A DNA stretch of 8,898 bases from NCBI GenBank assembly GCA_030627085.1, contig DAOUSS010000047.1, positions 1 through 8,898 of the forward strand. The letters run 5' to 3'. Below the pieces are notes generated by a model. That model saw only the letters and a list, made by a program, of their open reading frames with translations, was not told the origin of the DNA and ran no database searches. The translations under genes and the position numbers were made by a program. This document shows positions 1-7,356 of the stretch, in pieces (position 1 is the stretch's first letter; each line of letters opens with the position of its first letter). The DNA comes from Candidatus Stahliibacteriota bacterium. GTDB taxonomy: Bacteria > Hydrothermota > UBA3073.

Positions 1-14
1 AAAAGTAGGAATCT

Positions 15-93
15 GGTAGCCGCAGACTTCAGTCTGCGAATAGAAGATGCTGTTCTGGATTCAATTTGCGCAACTTAAAAGTTGCGACTACCA
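15..93. repeat. Inverted pair of short palindromes (REPIN- or MITE-like)
   Basis: Two palindromes face each other. The left one (21-38) has 8-base arms CGCAGACT and AGTCTGCG around TC. The right one (69-86) has arms CGCAACTT and AAGTTGCG around AA. The outer ends also match as an inverted repeat: GGTAGCCGCA at 15-24 against the reverse complement of TGCGACTACC-type sequence at 83-93, with one mismatch (GGTAG followed by C or T, then CGCA). The whole unit is 79 bases and could fold into a cloverleaf-like or long hairpin structure. Paired REP sequences (REPINs) and non-autonomous miniature elements have this architecture. No transposase is present in the window, so mobility is an inference. Confidence 0.6.
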
Positions 94-160
94 TGGGGAA
101 ATCACATTTCTGCACAGCCTGTTTAGCTTGCGGGCATACGTTACAATTTTACGAGCCTCA

Positions 161-184
161 CGCAACTTAAAAGTTGCGGCTACT
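161..184. repeat. Second copy of the CGCAACTT palindrome
   Basis: The 18-base palindrome CGCAACTTAAAAGTTGCG at 161-178 is identical to the one at 69-86, lies in the same orientation, and is followed by the same kind of tail (GCTACT here, ACTACC there). It has no clear inverted partner nearby, so it appears as a single unit rather than a pair. It sits 33 bases downstream of the VWA gene stop codon and could form a hairpin in that mRNA's 3' end. The exact core match within 92 bases shows that this is a repeat family and not a chance palindrome. Confidence 0.65.
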
Positions 185-211
185 GTCTCTAACTCCCAAT
201 GGCAAGGGGTG

Positions 212-2083
212 CTACTTTCTCAGAATCCACCACTCTATTGAAAGAAGAACAACAAGTAAAACAAGTGGAAACGGAGACCTCGAAGGAAATAGAGGATATT
301 TTTCTCTATCTCCACCCATTGTTATTTCTATATCATCTGGATAATGGATCACCTTTCCACCGCTCTTTAAGGCAATTGTAGTTAACAAATCATTATCTGC
401 ATAAGGACTTGGATCTTCTGGTAGTGGTTCCTCTACATAAAACTCGCCACTTATAAAGTTCCCGTTCACTTTCGACCCGTATTGATATCTTCCTGGAGGT
501 AAATAATCTATTATCACCTCGTATGCGGTTGGTGATTTTTTATAAAGATATTTTTTTTTCTTATACTGTATACTCTTATTCTGCCCATCTATCTTTTTTA
601 TTTCTACAAGGATATCCTCATCCATCATTTCTCTGGTCTCCGCCCTTATCCTTATGTTCTCTCCAGGCTTGTAGATTGCTTTGTCGGTTTCTATATGAAT
701 ATCCTCTCCCCTCTTTGCTATCCATCTAATCAGACTTATCCAGAAATGAGGATCTCCCTTTTGTGAAAAATAGATGGGTGTCAGAATATCCGACGCAATA
801 CTATAGACCTCGCCCCCACCGTATGTCATACTTGCGAACACTGGCATATTACCCTGAGCTGTTTTTATATCAGGACAGACTGCAAGTATTTTTGCCCCTT
901 TTTTGATTCCTATCACATCAAAAAATGCAAGAGAGGGTAATGACTCATTGAATATATCTAATTCTCCTCTGATAAATTCTATTCTTCCTTCCCTACCAGG
1001 TCTGCCTCCGAATATAAACGGAGAAAGGTGACCCTTGCCAATCACAAAACATCTTCCTCCGCCGTCAATATAATCCATTACAGAAGACGGTTTGAGGTCT
1101 TCTAAAAAAACTACATCAGGGTCTATCTCCTGGATATAATCTTCAATGTCAATATTGCTCTTTTTTGTACTCCCATCTACAAGCCATCTGTCCTTTGCAA
1201 TCTGGATAATTGAATGAACCCTCGTGTTTTGGTCTTTCTCGAGAGCAAATCGTATAAATTTTAGATTGAAGGATGGATTACCTGATATATACAGCACCTT
1301 TATACGCCTATCCGTGACATTCATTGGAAAACTTATGTTATTTTCTTTCTCGTTTCTTATGAGAGTCAGTGTATATATATGAACTCCGCTGACTTTGGGA
1401 ACAAAATGTAACCTGTACGACTTTCTCATTCTATCAGGTGGCAGGAGAATTGAACTCCTGGAGATTTCTTTTTCTCCTTCAAAGAATACAAGCCAGGCGG
1501 TCTTGTCTTCAACACCTTCTCCCTCTATTATTGCCTCTACTGATGCAGTATCTCCCTTATAGATATAGTAGTTCCTGTTGTAGCCTACTACTCTGAAGTT
1601 CTCTTCCCCTTTTCGTTCTATTGAAATGGTATATACGGGTCTTGAGTATTTTGCTGTTCTTGGATCTTTGCCTCTTGTATATATTCCGTCGGATAGTAAT
1701 AAGACTGCCCCTATATGAGAAGGCAAACATTCAATCGCCCTTATTATGTCAGTAGCTCCACCTCCCCTTTTTCTATTATAGAGTGTTGTATCAAACCAGA
1801 AATACTGTTTCTTTACAGGGTAGGAATCAAGTTTACGAATCCACCAGGAGATAGTATCATTCTTTGGTTCCATACTTTTTGAAGAATCTATTAGAACAGC
1901 AAGTGTCTCATTGGAGCGGAATGTGAAGATTACTGGCTCAAGCAGAAGAAGTAACAGAATAAATAGAGATGTTATTCGCAGTACTTTTGCTATCCTACTA
2001 TCTTTCTTGTAGAAGAGAAAGATCAGGAATACACCTGCACATAGAAGGGAAATGAATATGTATATATTTGGCTGGTAGAACAT
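212..2083 (-). CDS. Membrane-anchored VWA-domain protein with a glutamine-amidotransferase-like middle region
   Basis: The 623-residue product has two N-terminal membrane segments (about residues 6-25 and 36-55) and one at the C-terminus (about 604-621). A VWA domain follows the second segment and has an intact metal-binding (MIDAS) set: D66, S68 and S70 in VLIDSSKSM, T111 in GGGATD, and D132 in LLSDG. Residues 165-255 look like a beta-rich Ig-type region. From residue 261 (IKVLYISGNP) to about 460 is an alpha/beta region like the inactive class-I glutamine amidotransferase fold found in such proteins, and another beta-rich part follows. This architecture is known in uncharacterised bacterial BatA-like membrane proteins; the ligand is unknown. 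I chose the ATG at 2083. An ATG at 2131 is also in frame, but its extra 16 residues are encoded by a tandem repeat. There is no clear Shine-Dalgarno sequence. It is probably the last gene of the operon. Confidence 0.85.
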   Translation of the reverse strand: MFYQPNIYIFISLLCAGVFLIFLFYKKDSRIAKVLRITSLFILLLLLLEPVIFTFRSNETLAVLIDSSKSMEPKNDTISWWIRKLDSYPVKKQYFWFDTTLYNRKRGGGATDIIRAIECLPSHIGAVLLLSDGIYTRGKDPRTAKYSRPVYTISIERKGEENFRVVGYNRNYYIYKGDTASVEAIIEGEGVEDKTAWLVFFEGEKEISRSSILLPPDRMRKSYRLHFVPKVSGVHIYTLTLIRNEKENNISFPMNVTDRRIKVLYISGNPSFNLKFIRFALEKDQNTRVHSIIQIAKDRWLVDGSTKKSNIDIEDYIQEIDPDVVFLEDLKPSSVMDYIDGGGRCFVIGKGHLSPFIFGGRPGREGRIEFIRGELDIFNESLPSLAFFDVIGIKKGAKILAVCPDIKTAQGNMPVFASMTYGGGEVYSIASDILTPIYFSQKGDPHFWISLIRWIAKRGEDIHIETDKAIYKPGENIRIRAETREMMDEDILVEIKKIDGQNKSIQYKKKKYLYKKSPTAYEVIIDYLPPGRYQYGSKVNGNFISGEFYVEEPLPEDPSPYADNDLLTTIALKSGGKVIHYPDDIEITMGGDREKYPLFPSRSPFPLVLLVVLLSIEWWILRK

Positions 2084-2090
2084 ACAGAGA

Positions 2091-2125
2091 TTGTAGATTT
2101 TAGATTGTAGATTGTAGATTGTAGA
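2091..2125. repeat. Heptad tandem repeat, TTGTAGA x5
   Basis: Five consecutive 7-base units read TTGTAGA, TTTTAGA, TTGTAGA, TTGTAGA, TTGTAGA on the plus strand (TCTACAA on the transcribed minus strand). They end 7 bases before the chosen VWA start codon. Four units are identical and one has a single change. Because 7 is not a multiple of 3, a frame through the array would give a seven-residue periodic peptide (IYNLQST-like), which is what makes the longer N-terminal reading of the VWA gene look artificial. Confidence 0.9.
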
Positions 2126-2163
2126 TGTCATTTGTCATTGGGTTATTGGGTCATTGGGTCTGT
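2126..2163. repeat. Second tandem repeat: TGTCATT x2, then GGGTYATT-type octads
   Basis: This array directly abuts the TTGTAGA array. It begins with two identical 7-base units TGTCATT (2126-2139) and continues with 8-base units GGGTTATT, GGGTCATT and the degenerate GGGTCTGT (2140-2163). The shared TCATT core suggests that the octads arose from the heptads by gaining a G. It lies wholly in the gap between the TamB-like and VWA genes. Confidence 0.8.
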
Positions 2164-2180
2164 GGTCTATTGTCTTTTTT

Positions 2181-2229
2181 CTCTACGCCTTACGCTCTAC
2201 GCTTTACGCCTTACGCCTTACGATTACCG
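2181..2229. repeat. Third heptad tandem repeat, CYYTACG x6-7
   Basis: Units of 7 bases read CTCTACG, CCTTACG, CTCTACG, CTTTACG, CCTTACG, CCTTACG, followed by a degenerate ATTACCG. All substitutions are pyrimidine-for-pyrimidine changes at positions 2 and 3, so the unit is CYYTACG (CGTARRG on the transcribed strand). It ends 12 bases before the stop codon of the TamB-like gene, inside the same intergenic gap as the other two arrays, and is separated from them by a short T-rich spacer. Confidence 0.9.
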
Positions 2230-2241
2230 ATATGTGGCTTC

Positions 2242-5200
2242 TCAATATCGTATCTCTACCTCCATCCCTACATTGTATTCGTCTTCTTCCGTTCTTTGAC
2301 CCATCAGCGACAGGCCGCGAATGATACGGTAGCGGGTTTTAAAACTCCAGGATGGAGCAAATAAATCCTTCGTGTAACTCGCATACAAATCTGGAGAAAT
2401 GTACTTCCCTGCTGTAATTCTCGCCATTTTTTCTTCCCCAAACATGCTTGTCTCAAACCAAAGGACATCCACACCCAGCATCTTCTCTATATCTGCCAAT
2501 ACCGTGCCTCTTATCAGAAGATTTACTAACCTATCTGGTACATTCACAATATCAAATTCACCCCAGGGAGCATTCAAGGAGAGCATAATTACTATACTTT
2601 CTAAAGGCAGTTCGGGTTCGGAATACATAGAAAATTGAAGCTCACTTACTCTGCCACCCAAGGTAACATAAATAGTGGTTGTATCTAACTGTGCTTCGCC
2701 TTCTCTCAATATAGTGTATATTACCTCACTTTTTGCCTTCAGGTTTACCAGAGGGTCAAATCCGGGAGTATTGTCGAATACAAAACTTCCTTCTACCACT
2801 TCAAAGGGCCTGTCAATATAATAGAAATATCCCTGTTTTACTTCCATAGTTCCCGTAAGAAATATCTCATTCCCTCTCTTTATTGACGAGACCTTACCAC
2901 CCATCTCGAGGTCAACGATAGGATTCTCTGTCCCAGGTATCGGGCTGATTGGTGCAGGAAGCGAACTCCGTATCCATACCCGCTCAGGCATATCCACTGT
3001 TAAATCAATGTCAAACTCCTGCTCAAGAAATCTGGATGGTCTCGAAGGAATAGAAATAACCGTCAATGCCTTGTCTATCTTTGCATTACCGTTTATTACC
3101 GGATGTGCAACAGTTCCTCTCAGCGCAATATCCATATCAACTACACCCTCACCCTCAGGCAGTTGAAACGGTATATTTTCTCCTTTGAAGTCAAGAAAGA
3201 GACCTAGTTGCTTCCAAGAAAACGGAGAAATAATCAAGTATCCATCTAATCCAAGCTTGCCCCCATCACTTTCTGCAGCAAAACTCTCGATCTCCATTTT
3301 CTCCTGTAAAAAGCGAATCCTTGAATTGAGGTCACTAAAGGACACACCGTACAAAGGAATACGGGTGCTTAGACCCTTTAAGTCAACATATCCTGTTATC
3401 CTGGGAGAGAGAGGCGAACCCAACATACTCAATTCTGCATTCGTCTTTCCGGCCTGCACAATTACATATTTCCTTAATGGTTTCCATATATCAGGAGGAA
3501 GATTTTCCAATGTTACACTGAGATTCATATCCTCTGATGGAAATGAAAATGGGAAGAGATTGATTGGTATATATCCCTTTATTTCTGAGCGTTCGCCCTT
3601 GATAATAATGCTTGCCTCATCAATAGTAAGCAGGTTTTGTGTATACCTTGCACTTATGTAGGCTGTGTCAATCTTTACGCCCGAATAGGTTAAATTTACA
3701 ATCCTTTGCTCACACTGAACAGAGGGTGATTTGATATCGCCATTTACCTCCAACCATATACTTCCCTTTCCCTTTACATCTCGCCTAAGCGACGCCAAGG
3801 AGATATCCTCTCCTATGAGCGCAAGGTCCATATCCTGAGGATTATATCTTCCCTTACATTCAAAATAACCTTCATTGGCAGCCACTACACACCTATTCAC
3901 AAAGACAGAAGGTGGTCTTACACTCAGTTGTATGGGTAGATTGTTTTTGAGGATTACATCACCCGTGGAGTATATAAGGGTATCAAGTGTAATATCCTCT
4001 TCATACATATCTCCGACGATCGAGAGAGATATATCTTCCCCTTCTCCATTTACATTGAACACAACCCTATCTGATAGAGAGACCTTTCCACTTATGTTAT
4101 TAAATTCGGATCCGGGGACAACCAGATGGGCTACTGCAAAATCAATCTCTCCAAAAAAGGATTTATGCAATCTCTCAACATTGAGATTTGAGGAGATATA
4201 CCTTGCTTGAAGGAGTTTGTACCGAAAATCCTCTATATAGAAAGAACCTGCAAGTATAGGGTGTTTAAATGTCCCGCTAATCTTTACCTCGCCGTTCAGG
4301 ACACCTATAAAGGGCAAAAACGGGGATATATCAAACTTTTTTGTAGATACACTTATATCAATCTTCTCATCATCAAGCCTTCCTTGCAGTGAAAGCCTGT
4401 CGTTTAGAATTATATCTTCTACAAGCAATCCTTTGCCAAAGGAAACACAACCTTTTAAACTTTCAATTCTTTTCCCCAATACAGAACCTGAGAGGTCCAG
4501 TTCTATTTTACCTTCGTTTAGATCACCAGAAATCGATGTCTTGCCGGAGATAGAAGTTTCAAAATTACCCATTATCTTCTTGATATCTATATTTAAAATA
4601 GAGAGTCGCGATCTATAGGAGAATGGAAATAAATTTATCCTCATGACTCCATCCACCTTACCGCCACAGGTAATGAGGTCCTTGAATGTTGCATCAATAA
4701 TATCCTCGCCCATGCTGAATTTTACATTCCCCTTATTTATTGTATAGTCCTTGTATGCCACATCTTTAACTATAAAATTGCCCTCTCCAGAGAGTTTCTC
4801 TTCTCTTGTTATATCAAGATTGCAGAAAAGATACCCAGAAATATCCTGTGTAATGAGATGAGCAAACTCTGCAAGGGCGATCTTGGAACTGCGTAGTCTT
4901 AAATTAAATTTACCTCTCCCAAATGATGTACTAATGAGAAATCGTGATTTTGGCGTATTGACCCACATCTCTTTCAGGGCAAATTTCCCTTTTGCGTATA
5001 GAAAAATGCCACTCGCTTCGGATATACAGACATTCATCCATTTCCCTCCATCTATATAGAGGTTTGTAGTCACTCCTTCTTTAACTCTTCTTGCAGTTCC
5101 ATCAATTCTAAATAGACTTAATTCATTCGTATTGGGAATCCCCCTTATCATTAGATCTTTAATTTTGAACCTGTCGACGTCTACTGGAAAAACAAATGCG

Positions 5201-5538
5201 GTTCTATCTGCTCTCCTATTAGAAATCTCGCCGGAAGCCGGAAGCACAGTATTAATAATCACTTTTTCCGCCTCTATATACTTAATCCTGCGCAAGAGGA
5301 GAGAAAGCGGAGAGTAACGAAGCACTATGGTGTCCGCAGTCGCAATTCGCCCGATATTCAGGTCATATACCCTAATACAAAATAATAGGTTTCCCTTCAT
5401 ATCGCCTATATCGACAAATCCATTTGTAGTTTTAAAAACAAGGTTTTCTACCTTATTCATTACGAGTTCTGTACGAGCAAGAAAGACCACCGCCAGAAAG
5501 AAAGAAACAATTATACCTATAATAATCCACTTCCTCAT
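2242..5538 (-). CDS. tamB: TamB-like inner-membrane/periplasmic translocation and assembly protein (DUF490 family)
   Basis: The 1098-residue product has one N-terminal membrane anchor (about residues 4-21, rich in I, V and F) followed by a very long beta-rich periplasmic part with few charged clusters, typical of AsmA/TamB proteins that form a hydrophobic groove between the membranes. A recurrent INLFPFS motif appears near residue 300 and again near the middle. The last roughly 330 residues match the TamB C-terminal domain in character, including the GTMEVKQGYFYYIDRPFEVV and SFVFDNTPGFDPLVNL blocks and a closing series of barrel-like strands. Known TamB proteins work with the Omp85 protein TamA and have been linked to outer-membrane protein insertion and phospholipid transport. 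The gene starts 14 bases after the Omp85 gene. I prefer the ATG at 5538; a TTG three codons upstream (5547) is the alternative. Neither has a clear Shine-Dalgarno sequence. Length is close to E. coli TamB (somewhat shorter). Confidence 0.92.
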   Translation of the reverse strand: MRKWIIIGIIVSFFLAVVFLARTELVMNKVENLVFKTTNGFVDIGDMKGNLLFCIRVYDLNIGRIATADTIVLRYSPLSLLLRRIKYIEAEKVIINTVLPASGEISNRRADRTAFVFPVDVDRFKIKDLMIRGIPNTNELSLFRIDGTARRVKEGVTTNLYIDGGKWMNVCISEASGIFLYAKGKFALKEMWVNTPKSRFLISTSFGRGKFNLRLRSSKIALAEFAHLITQDISGYLFCNLDITREEKLSGEGNFIVKDVAYKDYTINKGNVKFSMGEDIIDATFKDLITCGGKVDGVMRINLFPFSYRSRLSILNIDIKKIMGNFETSISGKTSISGDLNEGKIELDLSGSVLGKRIESLKGCVSFGKGLLVEDIILNDRLSLQGRLDDEKIDISVSTKKFDISPFLPFIGVLNGEVKISGTFKHPILAGSFYIEDFRYKLLQARYISSNLNVERLHKSFFGEIDFAVAHLVVPGSEFNNISGKVSLSDRVVFNVNGEGEDISLSIVGDMYEEDITLDTLIYSTGDVILKNNLPIQLSVRPPSVFVNRCVVAANEGYFECKGRYNPQDMDLALIGEDISLASLRRDVKGKGSIWLEVNGDIKSPSVQCEQRIVNLTYSGVKIDTAYISARYTQNLLTIDEASIIIKGERSEIKGYIPINLFPFSFPSEDMNLSVTLENLPPDIWKPLRKYVIVQAGKTNAELSMLGSPLSPRITGYVDLKGLSTRIPLYGVSFSDLNSRIRFLQEKMEIESFAAESDGGKLGLDGYLIISPFSWKQLGLFLDFKGENIPFQLPEGEGVVDMDIALRGTVAHPVINGNAKIDKALTVISIPSRPSRFLEQEFDIDLTVDMPERVWIRSSLPAPISPIPGTENPIVDLEMGGKVSSIKRGNEIFLTGTMEVKQGYFYYIDRPFEVVEGSFVFDNTPGFDPLVNLKAKSEVIYTILREGEAQLDTTTIYVTLGGRVSELQFSMYSEPELPLESIVIMLSLNAPWGEFDIVNVPDRLVNLLIRGTVLADIEKMLGVDVLWFETSMFGEEKMARITAGKYISPDLYASYTKDLFAPSWSFKTRYRIIRGLSLMGQRTEEDEYNVGMEVEIRY

Positions 5539-5552
5539 AAAAAGCAAAATAG

Positions 5553-7286
5553 TTAAAACATATATCCTATTGTAAAGTAAAAATTTCCCCCACTTGGTCC
5601 ATTCAATCTGTGGGCATAATCCAGTTTTATTGGTCCTATCGGGCTTCTATATCCTATACCTACACCACTAGATGTTCCTGTGTTTTCTGTTATACTGACA
5701 CTCTGAAAGTCCTTCCAGAGTCCTCCAGTGTCAAAAAAGTATACGAGGTCAAATCTCTCAAATACAGGCAATCTGAACTCACAATTTATGACAATCATCA
5801 GATTTGCGTTTTTCCTTCCATTAACTACAGGCCCTATGGACTCTTCATAAAATCCCCTTACAGAGCCCATACCTCCAATTGCAAACTTGTCCTGAAACGG
5901 CATATTCCTGTCGTTCCATATGCACCCTGCCTTTACTCTTGTGGCTATCACTCCAGGAAAAACTTTTCCGTAGAGGATATGTTCGATTAGAATCTTGTGA
6001 TAATCTACATCGCCACCAAGCATTCCACCTGCATACTGATGAGTTGCCAGAAAAACCACTCCTTTACTTGGGTAAAATATATCATTTTTCCTGTCGTATG
6101 AAAATGACAAGGATACAGAGCTTACCCATCTTCCAGTTGTGTCATTGTCTCTTGTTATGACATCCTCGTACTGGTACCTTAAAACTCCTTGAGCATAGCG
6201 GCTCCAATATTTTCCTACATTTACATTGGAGCCTATTACATCTACCCCTTCGCCATCTCTTTTTTCTCTCTGGATAAATAGATTTAATCCCCCTTTGAAT
6301 GTAGTTCCAAGAAAATACGGCTCTTCATACGCCAATTCAATCCTTCCCTTTCTGTATCCAGAAAAGTTAGTCTCGTAACGAGGACTTATGCCTATTTTCT
6401 GTGCATTACCCCAAAGATTATTATGCCTCCATGTCGTTTTCAGGGATAATCGGTTTGGATTTTTGTCTGAGTAGACATAACCCGTGCTAAAGGTTATAGT
6501 TTTTGATGGTCTCTCCTTAACATAAAAGATAATATCAGCTGTGTCTCCATCCACAGGTTCTATGATATCGTATTTGACCGATTCAAACAATCCTGTTGAG
6601 TATATCCCTATCTGGGATTCGTTTACTCTCTCCGGATTACACGGGTTACCTGGCTTCACCTTAATCTCCCGTTCTATTATTTTTTTACGCACTTTTCGAG
6701 TTCCTGTTATGCTGATTGCACCAATGTAGACCCGACTGCCCTCAACTATATCAAATCTCAATATATAATGGTTTTTCCTCTCTTGCAATGTATCACTTAC
6801 TATCTGTGTTCTTATGTACCCCTTCCTTGAATACACCTTAAGGATACTGTATTTTGTGGTAAATATCTCATTCTGAATAAGAAAGCCTCCTGCCTTTATA
6901 GGTGATAAAGACAGGAGTTTTTCATCACTGAAGTAAGTATTACCGTTGAAGATAACTGTGTCTATAACCGCCCTCTCTCCCTCCTGGATATGTACTATAT
7001 TGTTTACTTCATTTCCTTCAAGTCTTCTCTCCCATTTAAGAGCAACATCAAGAAATCCCTGTGACTTATAGAAATTCTCTATGCGACTCTTACCTGCTTT
7101 GACAGAAAACTCGTCAAATTGCGTGCCTCTTTGTAATCTTGCAAACGAGCGCAGGATATCGTCAGAAAAGGTCTCATTGCCTTCAAATTCTACCTTCCCG
7201 ATTTTTAAAATCTCTTCTTCCGCAATAGACGATAGGGGGATAAAGGAAAGGCAGAACAGAAGCAGTATGAATAAGCGTCTACACAT
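5553..7286 (-). CDS. Omp85-family outer-membrane protein, TamA/BamA-like, three POTRA domains
   Basis: The 577-residue product starts with a signal peptide (residues 1-22, ending SSIA before EEE). Three POTRA domains follow, at about 27-103, 106-184 and 186-258, each with the typical G-N/G-T turn (VEFEGNETF, VIFNGNTYF, ISITGTRKV). From about 262 to the end is a 16-strand-type barrel. The conserved VRGF motif of loop 6 is at 476-479, and the protein ends in an aromatic strand with a terminal F (FTIGYMF), as expected for a BAM recognition signal. Three POTRAs and 577 residues match TamA (three POTRAs, about 580 residues) better than BamA (five, about 800). Pairing with a TamB-like gene immediately downstream supports TamA, but in non-Proteobacteria such pairs can contain a BamA or other paralogue, so no symbol is given. 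It is the first gene after the 7328-7356 promoter. The ATG has only a weak purine-rich stretch before it. Confidence 0.92.
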   Translation of the reverse strand: MCRRLFILLLFCLSFIPLSSIAEEEILKIGKVEFEGNETFSDDILRSFARLQRGTQFDEFSVKAGKSRIENFYKSQGFLDVALKWERRLEGNEVNNIVHIQEGERAVIDTVIFNGNTYFSDEKLLSLSPIKAGGFLIQNEIFTTKYSILKVYSRKGYIRTQIVSDTLQERKNHYILRFDIVEGSRVYIGAISITGTRKVRKKIIEREIKVKPGNPCNPERVNESQIGIYSTGLFESVKYDIIEPVDGDTADIIFYVKERPSKTITFSTGYVYSDKNPNRLSLKTTWRHNNLWGNAQKIGISPRYETNFSGYRKGRIELAYEEPYFLGTTFKGGLNLFIQREKRDGEGVDVIGSNVNVGKYWSRYAQGVLRYQYEDVITRDNDTTGRWVSSVSLSFSYDRKNDIFYPSKGVVFLATHQYAGGMLGGDVDYHKILIEHILYGKVFPGVIATRVKAGCIWNDRNMPFQDKFAIGGMGSVRGFYEESIGPVVNGRKNANLMIVINCEFRLPVFERFDLVYFFDTGGLWKDFQSVSITENTGTSSGVGIGYRSPIGPIKLDYAHRLNGPSGGNFYFTIGYMF

Positions 7287-7327
7287 TTCTTCTAATTGCC
7301 TTATGAGGGCTACTTTTCTCCTTTTTT

Positions 7328-7356
7328 ATTATACCATACAAAAGGAAAAATGTCAA
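7328..7356 (-). promoter_or_regulatory. Exact-consensus sigma-70-type promoter of the Omp85-TamB operon
   Basis: On the minus strand, TTGACA (7351-7356) and TATAAT (7328-7333) are separated by exactly 17 bases, and the -10 is preceded by TGG, giving an extended -10. Transcription should start near 7321, leaving a leader of about 35 bases before the ATG at 7286. Both hexamers match the consensus perfectly, which predicts strong constitutive transcription by the housekeeping sigma factor. If the organism is a Bacteroidota member, whose primary sigma uses different elements, this promoter would be unexpected, so it also argues for a lineage with a conventional sigma factor. Confidence 0.85.

Larger units (their letters stand above)
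1..211. other. Gene-free left flank carrying palindromic repeats
   Basis: This stretch lies downstream of the stop codon of the VWA gene and shows no credible coding frame; the one short plus-strand frame runs straight through the palindromes and has no protein-like features. It contains three short palindromes (21-38, 69-86, 161-178), described separately. No T-rich tract follows any of them on the minus strand, so they are not convincing intrinsic terminators, although the 161-178 hairpin lies 33 bases past the VWA stop codon and could protect the 3' end of that transcript. Confidence 0.6.

Noticed and set aside
21..38. Possible intrinsic terminator
   Set aside because: The palindrome has only a two-base nominal loop and no T-tract on either side, and it matches a repeat family; it is better described as a repeat unit.
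2091..2229. Possible CRISPR array
   Set aside because: The units are 7-8 bases with no spacers between them, which is simple tandem repetition and not the repeat-spacer pattern of CRISPR; no cas genes are present.
3185..3661. Plus-strand open frame of 158 codons inside the TamB-like gene
   Set aside because: It is antisense to a continuous, family-consistent TamB-like coding region, with no ribosome site or recognisable domain; it is a shadow frame.
5539..5547. TTG at 5547 as the start of the TamB-like gene
   Set aside because: An ATG three codons further on directly precedes the membrane anchor (MRKWIII), and no Shine-Dalgarno sequence favours the TTG.
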